A model generated the notes under the pieces. That model worked only from the letters and a program-made list of their open reading frames with translations, was not told the DNA's origin and did not search any database. Position numbers and translations under genes: made by a program. DNA of 10,367 nucleotides from the NCBI GenBank assembly GCA_932182025.1, contig CAKNXK010000018.1, positions 1 through 10,367 on the forward strand, read 5' to 3'. This stretch comes from an uncultured Candidatus Melainabacteria bacterium (GTDB taxonomy: Bacteria > Cyanobacteriota > Vampirovibrionia > Gastranaerophilales > Gastranaerophilaceae). This document shows, one piece after another, positions 1-5,666 of the stretch; positions within the stretch are counted from its first letter, which is position 1, and every line of letters begins with the position of its first letter.

Positions 1-2
1 AA

Positions 3-1175
3 TACACGAACGCCAACGGAAAACTCCGTTGGCGTTCAAGTAGTAAAACGACAGAAGAGCTTCTTGAAGAGGAGCGTCAGCGCCGGGCAGAGCAGGAAGC
101 ACAGACTGCAAATGCGCAAAGTCATCTTGCAGGCTTTGGAGAGAATTCAATTTCGCCAGGAGTAACTGAGCCCAAACAGACATTAGAGTCTCCAATGTTG
201 GAAAGTGAACCACTTGTGGATGTAAATACAATGCAGAACTATAAAAGTATATTGCAAAATATAAAACAAAATGATAATGTGGTTTCTCCTGTTTTAAATG
301 CAATTCGCTTAAAGGCGCTTCCACAATATTCGTCAATGGAAGAACCAGATTATTATGAAGAAAATATGCCAGTTTATCAGGAAGAAGAGCTTTGGAGTGA
401 CTTAAAAGATTATTTAAAACCAGATTTAGTACCTCAAACTAAATATGATGATATATTAATGAATGAGCAAGCAGAGGATTTGTTAATTGATAATAATGGC
501 AAAGCTTTAATAAAAGGATTTGTAGAAGAAGTTGTAAATCCTTATGATTTAATTCAAAATGATATATCCTTATCGACAGAAGAGAAGATTGCAAAAATTA
601 AGGAGTTAACCGAGTTGCGAAATAAAGACATTAATAAAGAGTATAATAAGAATATGGCAAGGATTTGGACTGGTGGAGCCCTTGAAGTAGGTTCGTATTT
701 TATTCCAGAAACAATAGGCGCAAAAGCAGTTGGAGGTTTAACTAAAGCAATGGCTCCGATTGCAAAAAAGTTGCTGCCAAAAATGGGGAAGAAGGTTGCT
801 AATGATATTGTGAAAAATGTTGCAGAAGGTGCTGTCTCTGCCCCAATTGGCGCGATTGGCGAGTCAATGGTTATGGGTGAGGGTACTGATGAATTTTTGC
901 CAAAAGTAGGAAAAGGTATGATGCAAAATACAATGTTTTCTGCAAATATTTGGGAGAAAAAACAGCAAAGAGCTGCTGAATTAAAAAAGATTGATAATTT
1001 TGATAGTCTATCTAAGTACCAAAAACGTAGAATGCAAGATAAATATATGCAATACTATGATGATTATGTAGATGCAACTGTTAAATATAAAACCCCCAAG
1101 CCAAGACCAAGTCATCAATTACGAGATAAAGAATGGTTGGAATGGTTAAAGAAAGCAAAATTGCGTAAATTGTAA
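3..1175 (+). CDS. Partial phage protein with a glycine-rich 'delivery' module shared with the nuclease gene at 5667
   Basis: The frame is open from base 3 without a stop, so the gene enters from the left and its true start is outside the window. The first in-frame ATG (195) has no ribosome binding site, and no GTG or TTG lies before it. The first ~45 codons are charged (TEELLEEERQRRAEQ) and may be a coiled coil. From base 537 the protein matches the gene at 5667: NPYD-IQND, LSTEEKI, an R-[DN]K[ED]IN stretch, then a hydrophobic Gly/Ala-rich region (about 660-930) resembling membrane-active segments of phage-borne effectors. The relative then carries a nuclease domain. Here there is only a short Lys/Tyr-rich stretch and a basic tail, DKEWLEWLKKAKLRKL. 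I infer a virion-associated or injected protein that lacks or has lost a payload. Whether the GC-richer first 190 bases belong to this protein is likely but not certain. Confidence 0.7.
   Translation, partial: YTNANGKLRWRSSSKTTEELLEEERQRRAEQEAQTANAQSHLAGFGENSISPGVTEPKQTLESPMLESEPLVDVNTMQNYKSILQNIKQNDNVVSPVLNAIRLKALPQYSSMEEPDYYEENMPVYQEEELWSDLKDYLKPDLVPQTKYDDILMNEQAEDLLIDNNGKALIKGFVEEVVNPYDLIQNDISLSTEEKIAKIKELTELRNKDINKEYNKNMARIWTGGALEVGSYFIPETIGAKAVGGLTKAMAPIAKKLLPKMGKKVANDIVKNVAEGAVSAPIGAIGESMVMGEGTDEFLPKVGKGMMQNTMFSANIWEKKQQRAAELKKIDNFDSLSKYQKRRMQDKYMQYYDDYVDATVKYKTPKPRPSHQLRDKEWLEWLKKAKLRKL
8..37. repeat. Perfect 13-bp inverted repeat inside the left-edge open frame
   Basis: GAACGCCAACGGA (8-20) and TCCGTTGGCGTTC (25-37) are exact reverse complements around an AAAC loop. 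No T-run follows, so it is not a classical intrinsic terminator, and it lies within an open frame. It could be an RNA hairpin in the mRNA, or a remnant of an intergenic hairpin if the real gene starts further right. Confidence 0.6.
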
Positions 1176-1189
1176 ATTCCTTTTATAAT
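1161..1189 (+). promoter_or_regulatory. Promoter for the membrane-protein gene at 1197, leaderless type
   Basis: TTGCGT (1161-1166), a 17-base spacer and a perfect TATAAT (1184-1189). Transcription would start near 1196, so the ATG at 1197 would be at the 5' end of the mRNA. No Shine-Dalgarno sequence lies before the ATG. The -35 overlaps the last codons of the upstream gene. The same geometry recurs before the genes at 3011 and 8851. Confidence 0.55.
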
Positions 1190-1196
1190 ATTGTTA

Positions 1197-1565
1197 ATGA
1201 ACAAAATTGTTGAGGGATTAAAAAAAATATATAAAGATCATAGAGATATATTCAGCATTCATTTGTTGGTTTGTTGGTTTGTTGGTTTGTTGTACGCATT
1301 TTTGCGTGGGTTAAGGTATCGACACGATGTAGAAGTAACAATGGCAGAGCATATCTCTACCAAGGTAGGATTTGATTTTCATCCAGACTGGGTATCAACA
1401 TTATTAGCTTTGATAGGTTATTTTTTGATATTTTTGTTATTTATTACGTCAAGTTACTTTTCGTTATCGGATATATTCAATTTAAAAAAAAGGAACCGCG
1501 TCAATTCTGAAAATTCAAGCCTGTACAAAAAGAAATCCAATAAGAAAAAGAAAAAAAGAAAATAA
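1197..1565 (+). CDS. Small two-helix membrane protein with a polylysine tail (possible holin)
   Basis: This 122-residue protein is not recognised by family. I chose ATG 1197 over the TTG at 1191 because a perfect -10 box ends 7 bases upstream and neither start has a ribosome binding site. Two hydrophobic helices are clear: about residues 22-40 (HLLVCWFVGLLYAFL) and 66-88 (WVSTLLALIGYFLIFLLF), separated by a loop with several charged residues. The C-terminus is extremely basic (SNKKKKKRK) and would be cytoplasmic. Small size, two helices and a charged tail match the general look of class II holins, and lysozyme-like genes lie elsewhere in the window, but that is only a resemblance. It follows the left-edge ORF by 21 bases. 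The first helix is encoded by an 8-base tandem repeat, which is odd for a structural gene. Confidence 0.65.
   Translation: MNKIVEGLKKIYKDHRDIFSIHLLVCWFVGLLYAFLRGLRYRHDVEVTMAEHISTKVGFDFHPDWVSTLLALIGYFLIFLLFITSSYFSLSDIFNLKKRNRVNSENSSLYKKKSNKKKKKRK
1263..1292 (+). repeat. Short tandem repeat, TTGTTGGT x 3.75
   Basis: Three full copies and six bases of a fourth lie within the codons for the first membrane helix of the gene at 1197. The unit length is not a multiple of three, so loss or gain of one copy would shift the frame. Confidence 0.85.
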
Positions 1566-1650
1566 ATGTAAATAGCGGTGCAGGATTTGTTCAAAAAAGA
1601 TTTTCTACAAAATACTTCAAAAATATCATAAAGTGAAAATATATTAATTA

Positions 1651-1679
1651 TTGACAATATTTACAACCTGTGTTAATAT
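1651..1679 (+). promoter_or_regulatory. Strong sigma-70-like promoter for creD
   Basis: A consensus TTGACA (1651-1656) is followed by a 17-base spacer and TAATAT (1674-1679) with an upstream TG (extended -10). A strong ribosome binding site GGAGG (1690-1694) lies 9 bases before the ATG at 1704. An alternative -10, TAGAAT (1684-1689), has a poorer -35. The ~85 bases between the previous gene and this promoter contain no clear terminator. Confidence 0.75.
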
Positions 1680-1703
1680 TAGGTAGAATGGAGGTATGGA
1701 ATT

Positions 1704-2939
1704 ATGTCTGAATTTAGTATGAATATTGATGAACAAAATTTTGTTAAGCCAAAACCAAAAGGACAGTTGATGAAAAAGTTTTGGACAATTTTGTGTACAT
1801 TATTAGTCCTTCTTATTCCTATAGCTTTTTTACATGGAATTATTGATGATAGAGAAAATTATAGAAAAGAGGCTGTTGATACTATTGCATCTTCCTGGGG
1901 AAATTCACAGGTCATAGCGTCGCCAGTCTTATATTCCAAGCAGAAAAAAGAAAAAGATGAGATACAAAAATATTTTCCTGTAAATAATTATAATGTAGAT
2001 ATTCAAGTTTCAACAGAAGTTCGAAAAAAAGGTATTTTTAAAGTTCCGGTTTATACTGCTGATGTTTTACTGAAAGGTGATTTTAAAAATATTTATGGCA
2101 CATCCGCGCCAAGCAATGTGTTTATGGAAATATCTGTAAAAGATTCGACAGGGTTTATTGAAGAACCTCAATTTAAAATTGGTAACAATCCATCAGTAAA
2201 AACAGGTTCTACTCAGATTTCTACTACTATTAATCCGGCAGAAAAATATATTCCGTTTGAAATTACATACAAACTTCGCGGTTTAAATGATTTATATATG
2301 AATGTTGATGGGCAAAGCAATAAGTTCTCTGTAAAAGGCAACTGGAGTAATCCTAGTTTTGTTGGAAATTTTCTGCCATCAGAAAGAACAATTGATAAAC
2401 AGTCTTTCTCTGCTGAGTGGTCTGTGCCTAAAATAGCGACTTCAAGCCTTGTGAAACCTCAGATTGGTGTATCTTTATTGGTGCCTGTGGATAACTATAG
2501 AATGGCTGATAGAACTCTTAAATATGCTTTTTTATTCTTGGCTTTAACATTCTTAAGTTATTTTGTTTTTGAAATTGTTTCAAAAGATAAAAGGAAAATT
2601 CACCCTCTGCAATACTGTATGCTCGGTGCTGCAATTCAAATATTTTATTTGCTCTTGGTTTCTATATCAGAATTTTTACCATTTGGAGCTGCTTATTTGA
2701 TTTCAGCTCTAATGATACTTGCTTTAATTGGTATGTATACTTATTTCGTGCTGACAAAGGCTAAAGGGAAAGTGTTTTCTATACTGATTGTTGCTCTTAT
2801 GGCTATTTTATATGCATTTTTATACGTACTGCTTCTATTACAAGACTTCGCTCTATTATTAGGAAGCTTTGGAATGTTCATAATTATAGCGGCTATAATG
2901 TATGTTACTAAAGATGTTGAGTGGTATTCAGAAGAGTAA
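1704..2939 (+). CDS. creD: CreD-family inner-membrane protein carried as phage cargo
   Basis: This 411-residue protein has the CreD plan: an N-terminal helix (about residues 25-45), a large extracytoplasmic beta-rich domain (about 47-270), then five closely packed helices to the C-terminus. Recognisable family landmarks are SSWGNSQVIASPVL near residue 65, VDNYRMADRTLKYAFLF near 263, the IHPLQYCMLGAAIQIFYLLL segment, SEFLPFGAAYL, and the ending LLLGSFGMF...DVEWY. It is slightly shorter than the ~450-residue Escherichia coli protein. In Enterobacteria creD is controlled by the CreBC two-component system and affects envelope integrity; creD (cet) alleles confer colicin E2 tolerance. No creB/creC-like gene is visible here. 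The gene has its own promoter and a terminator, so it is an autonomous unit inside a phage region. Its role in the phage is unknown; altering the host envelope or excluding competitors is a reasonable inference. Family assignment is confident. Confidence 0.88.
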   Translation: MSEFSMNIDEQNFVKPKPKGQLMKKFWTILCTLLVLLIPIAFLHGIIDDRENYRKEAVDTIASSWGNSQVIASPVLYSKQKKEKDEIQKYFPVNNYNVDIQVSTEVRKKGIFKVPVYTADVLLKGDFKNIYGTSAPSNVFMEISVKDSTGFIEEPQFKIGNNPSVKTGSTQISTTINPAEKYIPFEITYKLRGLNDLYMNVDGQSNKFSVKGNWSNPSFVGNFLPSERTIDKQSFSAEWSVPKIATSSLVKPQIGVSLLVPVDNYRMADRTLKYAFLFLALTFLSYFVFEIVSKDKRKIHPLQYCMLGAAIQIFYLLLVSISEFLPFGAAYLISALMILALIGMYTYFVLTKAKGKVFSILIVALMAILYAFLYVLLLLQDFALLLGSFGMFIIIAAIMYVTKDVEWYSEE

Positions 2940-2952
2940 ATAGCTAATTAAT

Positions 2953-2995
2953 AATAAAACCAGGCTGTAATATCATTGCAGCTTGGTTTTATTTT
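2953..2995 (+). terminator. Intrinsic terminator after creD
   Basis: Stem arms 2953-2967 (AATAAAACCAGGCTG) and 2979-2993 pair over 15 bases with a single G-T pair, around an 11-base loop, with the 3' arm running into TTTTATTTT. The A-rich 5' arm makes it potentially active in both directions. The loop and 3' arm also contain the -35 of the next promoter. Confidence 0.85.
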
Positions 2996-3004
2996 GGGTA
3001 CAAT
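2976..3004 (+). promoter_or_regulatory. Promoter for the GNAT gene, leaderless type, embedded in the creD terminator
   Basis: TTGCAG (2976-2981), a 17-base spacer and TACAAT (2999-3004). The expected start of transcription is at about 3011, which is the A of the ATG. No Shine-Dalgarno sequence lies between the -10 and the ATG. Confidence 0.6.
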
Positions 3005-3010
3005 TCACTT

Positions 3011-3559
3011 ATGATTAATTCGGTGTCACTTGTTTCATTAAATAATATTTATAAAACTCGTGAACAGAAAAGTTCAACTTTTCCTGTTTTCCAAGCATCT
3101 AAAAAAGATGTATTTGTTTCTACTATCCCAAAGGTTTCTAAGATTACAAAAAATAAAATTGGAGAGATTGTCCCGATTTATCTTAGATATAGAGAAAGCG
3201 CGAATGTTACTTCTTCTGTATCTGAGGTGAAAAAATATTTGCAAAAAGAATTCAAAAAAGGGGATGACAGCATTGTTTATGCAAAACAAGGTGAAAAGGT
3301 TGTAGGTTTCCTTCATTATGGTGTTGAACGTTCGACTTTGCGTCCTGCTGAAAGAATTCGCCTGAAAGCAATGTTTGTGGATGAAGAGTTCAGAGGTAAA
3401 GGTGTTTCGAAACAATTGCTTCAATTTGTTCAAGAAGAAGCTGGAGAGAAAGAGATTATTGTTAAGGCAAGACGTTCGAATGAGGTTTCACCATATTTGT
3501 ATTTGAATAATGGTTTTCATGAAGATGAAGAATATTTTCATCTTGTTTATAAAAAATAG
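3011..3559 (+). CDS. GNAT-family N-acetyltransferase
   Basis: This 182-residue protein carries a GNAT fold from about residue 45 to the end. The acetyl-CoA binding motif is clear: strand LKAMFVDEEF followed by the pyrophosphate-binding loop RGKGVS and helix KQLLQFVQEEA (about residues 115-138). It is preceded by IVYAKQGEKVVGFLHYG (strands 2-3) and followed by EIIVKA and the YLNNGFHEDEEYFHLVYKK ending typical of the family. The first ~40 residues (MINSVSLVSLNNIYK onward, Ser/Thr-rich) are an extra leader outside the fold. The substrate cannot be deduced; phage GNATs may modify host proteins, antibiotics or small amines. The gene has its own promoter and is closed by a terminator at 3580, so it reads as a self-contained cargo gene between the left-hand module and the capsid genes. 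The ATG at 3011 is preferred because it coincides with the predicted transcript start. Confidence 0.85.
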   Translation: MINSVSLVSLNNIYKTREQKSSTFPVFQASKKDVFVSTIPKVSKITKNKIGEIVPIYLRYRESANVTSSVSEVKKYLQKEFKKGDDSIVYAKQGEKVVGFLHYGVERSTLRPAERIRLKAMFVDEEFRGKGVSKQLLQFVQEEAGEKEIIVKARRSNEVSPYLYLNNGFHEDEEYFHLVYKK

Positions 3560-3579
3560 TAATTAGTATTTTAATATCT

Positions 3580-3614
3580 AAAAGGCGGCAACTTTAAGTT
3601 GCCGCCTTTTTATA
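3580..3614 (+). terminator. Strong intrinsic terminator between cargo block and capsid genes
   Basis: A perfect 14-bp stem (3580-3593 with 3597-3610; GC core GGCGGCAACT/AGTTGCCGCC), a TTA loop and a T-rich tail. It stands only 23 bases before the first capsid gene, and no obvious promoter fits between them. The symmetric A and T arms would also allow termination from the other side. Confidence 0.92.
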
Positions 3615-3636
3615 GTGCAAAAGAAAGGATTTTATT

Positions 3637-4254
3637 ATGGAAGAAAACAAACAAGTTTCGTATGAAGAAAATTCAGAGCCGACAAGTGTTGATAACTCCG
3701 AATTTTCCGAGCATCAAGCAAGTTATGAAGGACAATCAGATAATGACCCTTCTGAAAACTTGATTTTGGGTAAGTTTAAATCAGTTGAGGATTTATCAAA
3801 AGCTTATGAAGAGTTGCAGCGTCACCAGGGTGTTTGCTCAGAAGAACTGGGTGATTTGCGAAAAAATTCTTTAGCTTTTAAGCAAGCAAAAGAAAATATG
3901 GAACTTCTTCAAAAGTATCAGCGAGGGTTTGAAAATCGTATTCGTCAGGATCAAGAGAAATACAATGCGCCTGAGTATTTTCAAGACCCATCTTTTAGAG
4001 AAATGTATTCAGAAGTTTTTAAAGTATTTGGTGAAGATTTGGATACAGATAGGTTTGTAAATCTTCTTGAGGGTTATGTTTCTTCAAGAATTTTTGCAAA
4101 TGAAAAGAAAAAAGCTGCAAAGAATGAAACAGAAGAGGTTTTAGGTTCAATGAGCTATAGTAAGAACTCAAAAAATTCATTTACTCCCCCTCAAAAACGA
4201 TTTGATGAAATGACCCCAAAAGAAATTGATGAGTTACTTGAGAAATTAATTTAA
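3637..4254 (+). CDS. Putative capsid scaffolding protein
   Basis: This 205-residue, highly charged protein sits directly before the major capsid gene, the standard position of phage scaffolds. After an acidic, Ser/Glu-rich disordered N-terminus (residues 1-40) comes LGKFKSVEDLSKAYEELQ, a segment typical of phage scaffold proteins, and then a long predicted coiled coil (about 58-110, EELGDLRKNSLAFKQAKENM onward). The C-terminus (TPKEIDELLEKLI) is a short amphipathic helix that could bind the coat protein, as the C-terminal helix of other scaffolds does. The start has a good ribosome binding site, AGAAAGGA, 8 bases upstream. A 22-base gap to the capsid gene indicates co-transcription. No protease signature is seen. 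The call rests on position and sequence character rather than on a unique motif. Confidence 0.75.
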   Translation: MEENKQVSYEENSEPTSVDNSEFSEHQASYEGQSDNDPSENLILGKFKSVEDLSKAYEELQRHQGVCSEELGDLRKNSLAFKQAKENMELLQKYQRGFENRIRQDQEKYNAPEYFQDPSFREMYSEVFKVFGEDLDTDRFVNLLEGYVSSRIFANEKKKAAKNETEEVLGSMSYSKNSKNSFTPPQKRFDEMTPKEIDELLEKLI

Positions 4255-4276
4255 GTTAAAAAAGAAAGGAAATTTT

Positions 4277-5185
4277 ATGACTTCAACAAAACAAATGATT
4301 GTAAGTGCTTTTTCAACAGCATTTAAAAAGTATTTTCACAATGAATTAGTAGTGGGTAAGCTTGCTCACTCTGAAATGAAAGATAATATCAACAAAGGAG
4401 ACGAAGTTGATATTACAATGCCGGGAATGGTAAGACTTTTTGACTATGACGGCGGTGATTTGCCTACAGCTGAAACTGCAACAATTTCTACTTGTAAAGT
4501 AAAAATTGATAGAGGAAAGGCTTTTCATTTCGAGTTATCTGAAATGGAAGAAAAAATGCTTGAAAAATCTCAGGGCGAACCTGCTAAAATGGTAGATTTG
4601 GCAAAAGATTATACAGAAGATGCAATTAAACAATTTGCAGCAGCTGTAGATGCTTCTTATGCTAATTTATATACAAGAGCAGGGCATTACCTTGATGACG
4701 CAGGTAAAGCAATTGCTTTAACTCCTGAAATTGCAAAAGATATTTTTGCTTATATGCAGGCTAAATTTCAAAGAGGTGACGGCAAAGGTCATACAAACTG
4801 GTTAGACGGTAACATGATTTGTGTAATCCCTCCTGAATATCAGTTCTATCTTGGTAAAATGGAAGATTTGAAATACACAGAACAAGGCGCAGATGAAGTT
4901 AGAAAAGGTTATATCGGAACACTTTGCGGCTGGGATATTTTAGTGTCAAATAATATTGCACAGCCGGAAGAAGGAGTATTCTATCCAATGTTTGGTGTTA
5001 AAGATAAAACTCTAGCCGGTGGTGTTTCGTCTAACTTGAATACTGTATTCTACACTCCTGAAAAGAACTTCAATACTTGTTATAAAGGTTATGGTTTATT
5101 CGGTGTAGGCGCTCCTAGAGCAGATATGTTAGGTACTGTAAAAGTTTCAGCACCATTGTCAGTTAGTTTAACAGCTAAAGCTTAA
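4277..5185 (+). CDS. Phage major capsid protein
   Basis: This 302-residue protein shows the pattern of HK97-fold/P22-gp5-like coat proteins: an early conserved stretch GDEVDITMPGMVRLFDYDG, then a core strand KVKIDRGKAFHFELSEMEE. A helix near residues 110-140 follows (DYTEDAIKQFAAAVDASYAN), then a domain with NWLDGNMICVIPPEYQFYL and GTLCGWDILVSNNI, and a C-terminal strand FGVGAPRADMLGTVKVSAPL. It lies between the scaffold-like gene and a decoration-like gene. Its ribosome binding site AGAAAGGA is the same strong type as its neighbours. The length fits a compact coat protein without a long N-terminal delta domain. Codon use is more regular here than in the cargo genes, as expected for an abundant protein. 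The function is well supported by sequence style and position; the exact capsid family would need profile comparison. Confidence 0.88.
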   Translation: MTSTKQMIVSAFSTAFKKYFHNELVVGKLAHSEMKDNINKGDEVDITMPGMVRLFDYDGGDLPTAETATISTCKVKIDRGKAFHFELSEMEEKMLEKSQGEPAKMVDLAKDYTEDAIKQFAAAVDASYANLYTRAGHYLDDAGKAIALTPEIAKDIFAYMQAKFQRGDGKGHTNWLDGNMICVIPPEYQFYLGKMEDLKYTEQGADEVRKGYIGTLCGWDILVSNNIAQPEEGVFYPMFGVKDKTLAGGVSSNLNTVFYTPEKNFNTCYKGYGLFGVGAPRADMLGTVKVSAPLSVSLTAKA

Positions 5186-5203
5186 TAAAAGAAAGGGAAA
5201 TTT

Positions 5204-5593
5204 ATGACAAGAGATATTATTAATGTTCAATATCCGACTCTTGAACATACAGAGTCTGTGGCTAATATTAGTATTGAAAAAACTACGATTATACCAGCAA
5301 ACGGTGTAACTGTAGCAGATGCTTTTTCTAATAAAAATAATTCGTTATTTTTGATTATTGAAAATGAATCAGAAGAAAAATCATTGTTAACAGTAAAAGC
5401 AGGTGATGCATATCCAAACTCAATGTTAGGTGATATTGTGATTGAACTTCCAGCGGGTACATCTGCAATTCAGTTGCAAGATTTATCTCGTTTTGAAAAA
5501 GCTGATGGTTCGATTGATTTGGACTTTGCAGAAAGTTTTGACGGTAACCTATATGCTGTTGCTAAATGGGCAGGTGTAAGAATAGTCGAATAA
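5204..5593 (+). CDS. Capsid decoration/minor head protein-like
   Basis: This 129-residue beta-rich protein directly follows the major capsid gene with an 18-base gap and ribosome binding site AGAAAGGG. The central pattern, LFLIIENESEEKSLLTVKAG, then AYPNSMLGDIVIELPAGTSA, then IQLQDLSRFEKADGSIDLDF and an ending with AVAKWAGVRI, is that of small phage proteins found next to the capsid gene in many tailed phages. In these an N-rich strand, an AGD-x-P motif and an RF-ADG segment recur. They are usually annotated as minor capsid or decoration proteins that cement the shell. No signal peptide or membrane helix is present. The product probably coats the capsid exterior; function is inferred from position and motif similarity. 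Its stop codon touches the palindrome that separates it from the toxin gene. Confidence 0.65.
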   Translation: MTRDIINVQYPTLEHTESVANISIEKTTIIPANGVTVADAFSNKNNSLFLIIENESEEKSLLTVKAGDAYPNSMLGDIVIELPAGTSAIQLQDLSRFEKADGSIDLDFAESFDGNLYAVAKWAGVRIVE

Positions 5594-5650
5594 TTTATAT
5601 CTCATCCCCCCTCTTCTTTTCCAAGGAGAGGGGCGGAGTGAGATATAAAT
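5593..5650. repeat. REP-like 58-bp imperfect palindrome
   Basis: ATTTATATCTCA (5593-5604) and TGAGATATAAAT (5639-5650) are exact reverse complements. Inside, CCCCTC faces GAGAGGGG around TTCTTTTCCAAG. The C-rich/G-rich core, with a CCAAGGAGAGGGG arm, resembles REP-type intergenic palindromes spread through many bacterial chromosomes. No T-run follows, so terminator activity is doubtful. It sits exactly at the junction between the capsid module and the toxin cassette. Confidence 0.8.
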
Positions 5651-5666
5651 AGAAAAAGGAGGAAAA

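Noticed and set aside
8..37. Intrinsic terminator of a preceding gene
   Set aside because: The hairpin is perfect but has no T-run after it, and the frame is open across it.
1454..1657. 67-codon open frame on the minus strand, rich in Phe
   Set aside because: It is the complement of the A-rich, lysine-coding end of the membrane-protein gene, has low-complexity composition and runs over the creD promoter.
3074..3433. 119-codon minus-strand frame
   Set aside because: It lies wholly opposite the GNAT gene, whose acetyl-CoA motif and promoter support the plus strand; no ribosome binding site.
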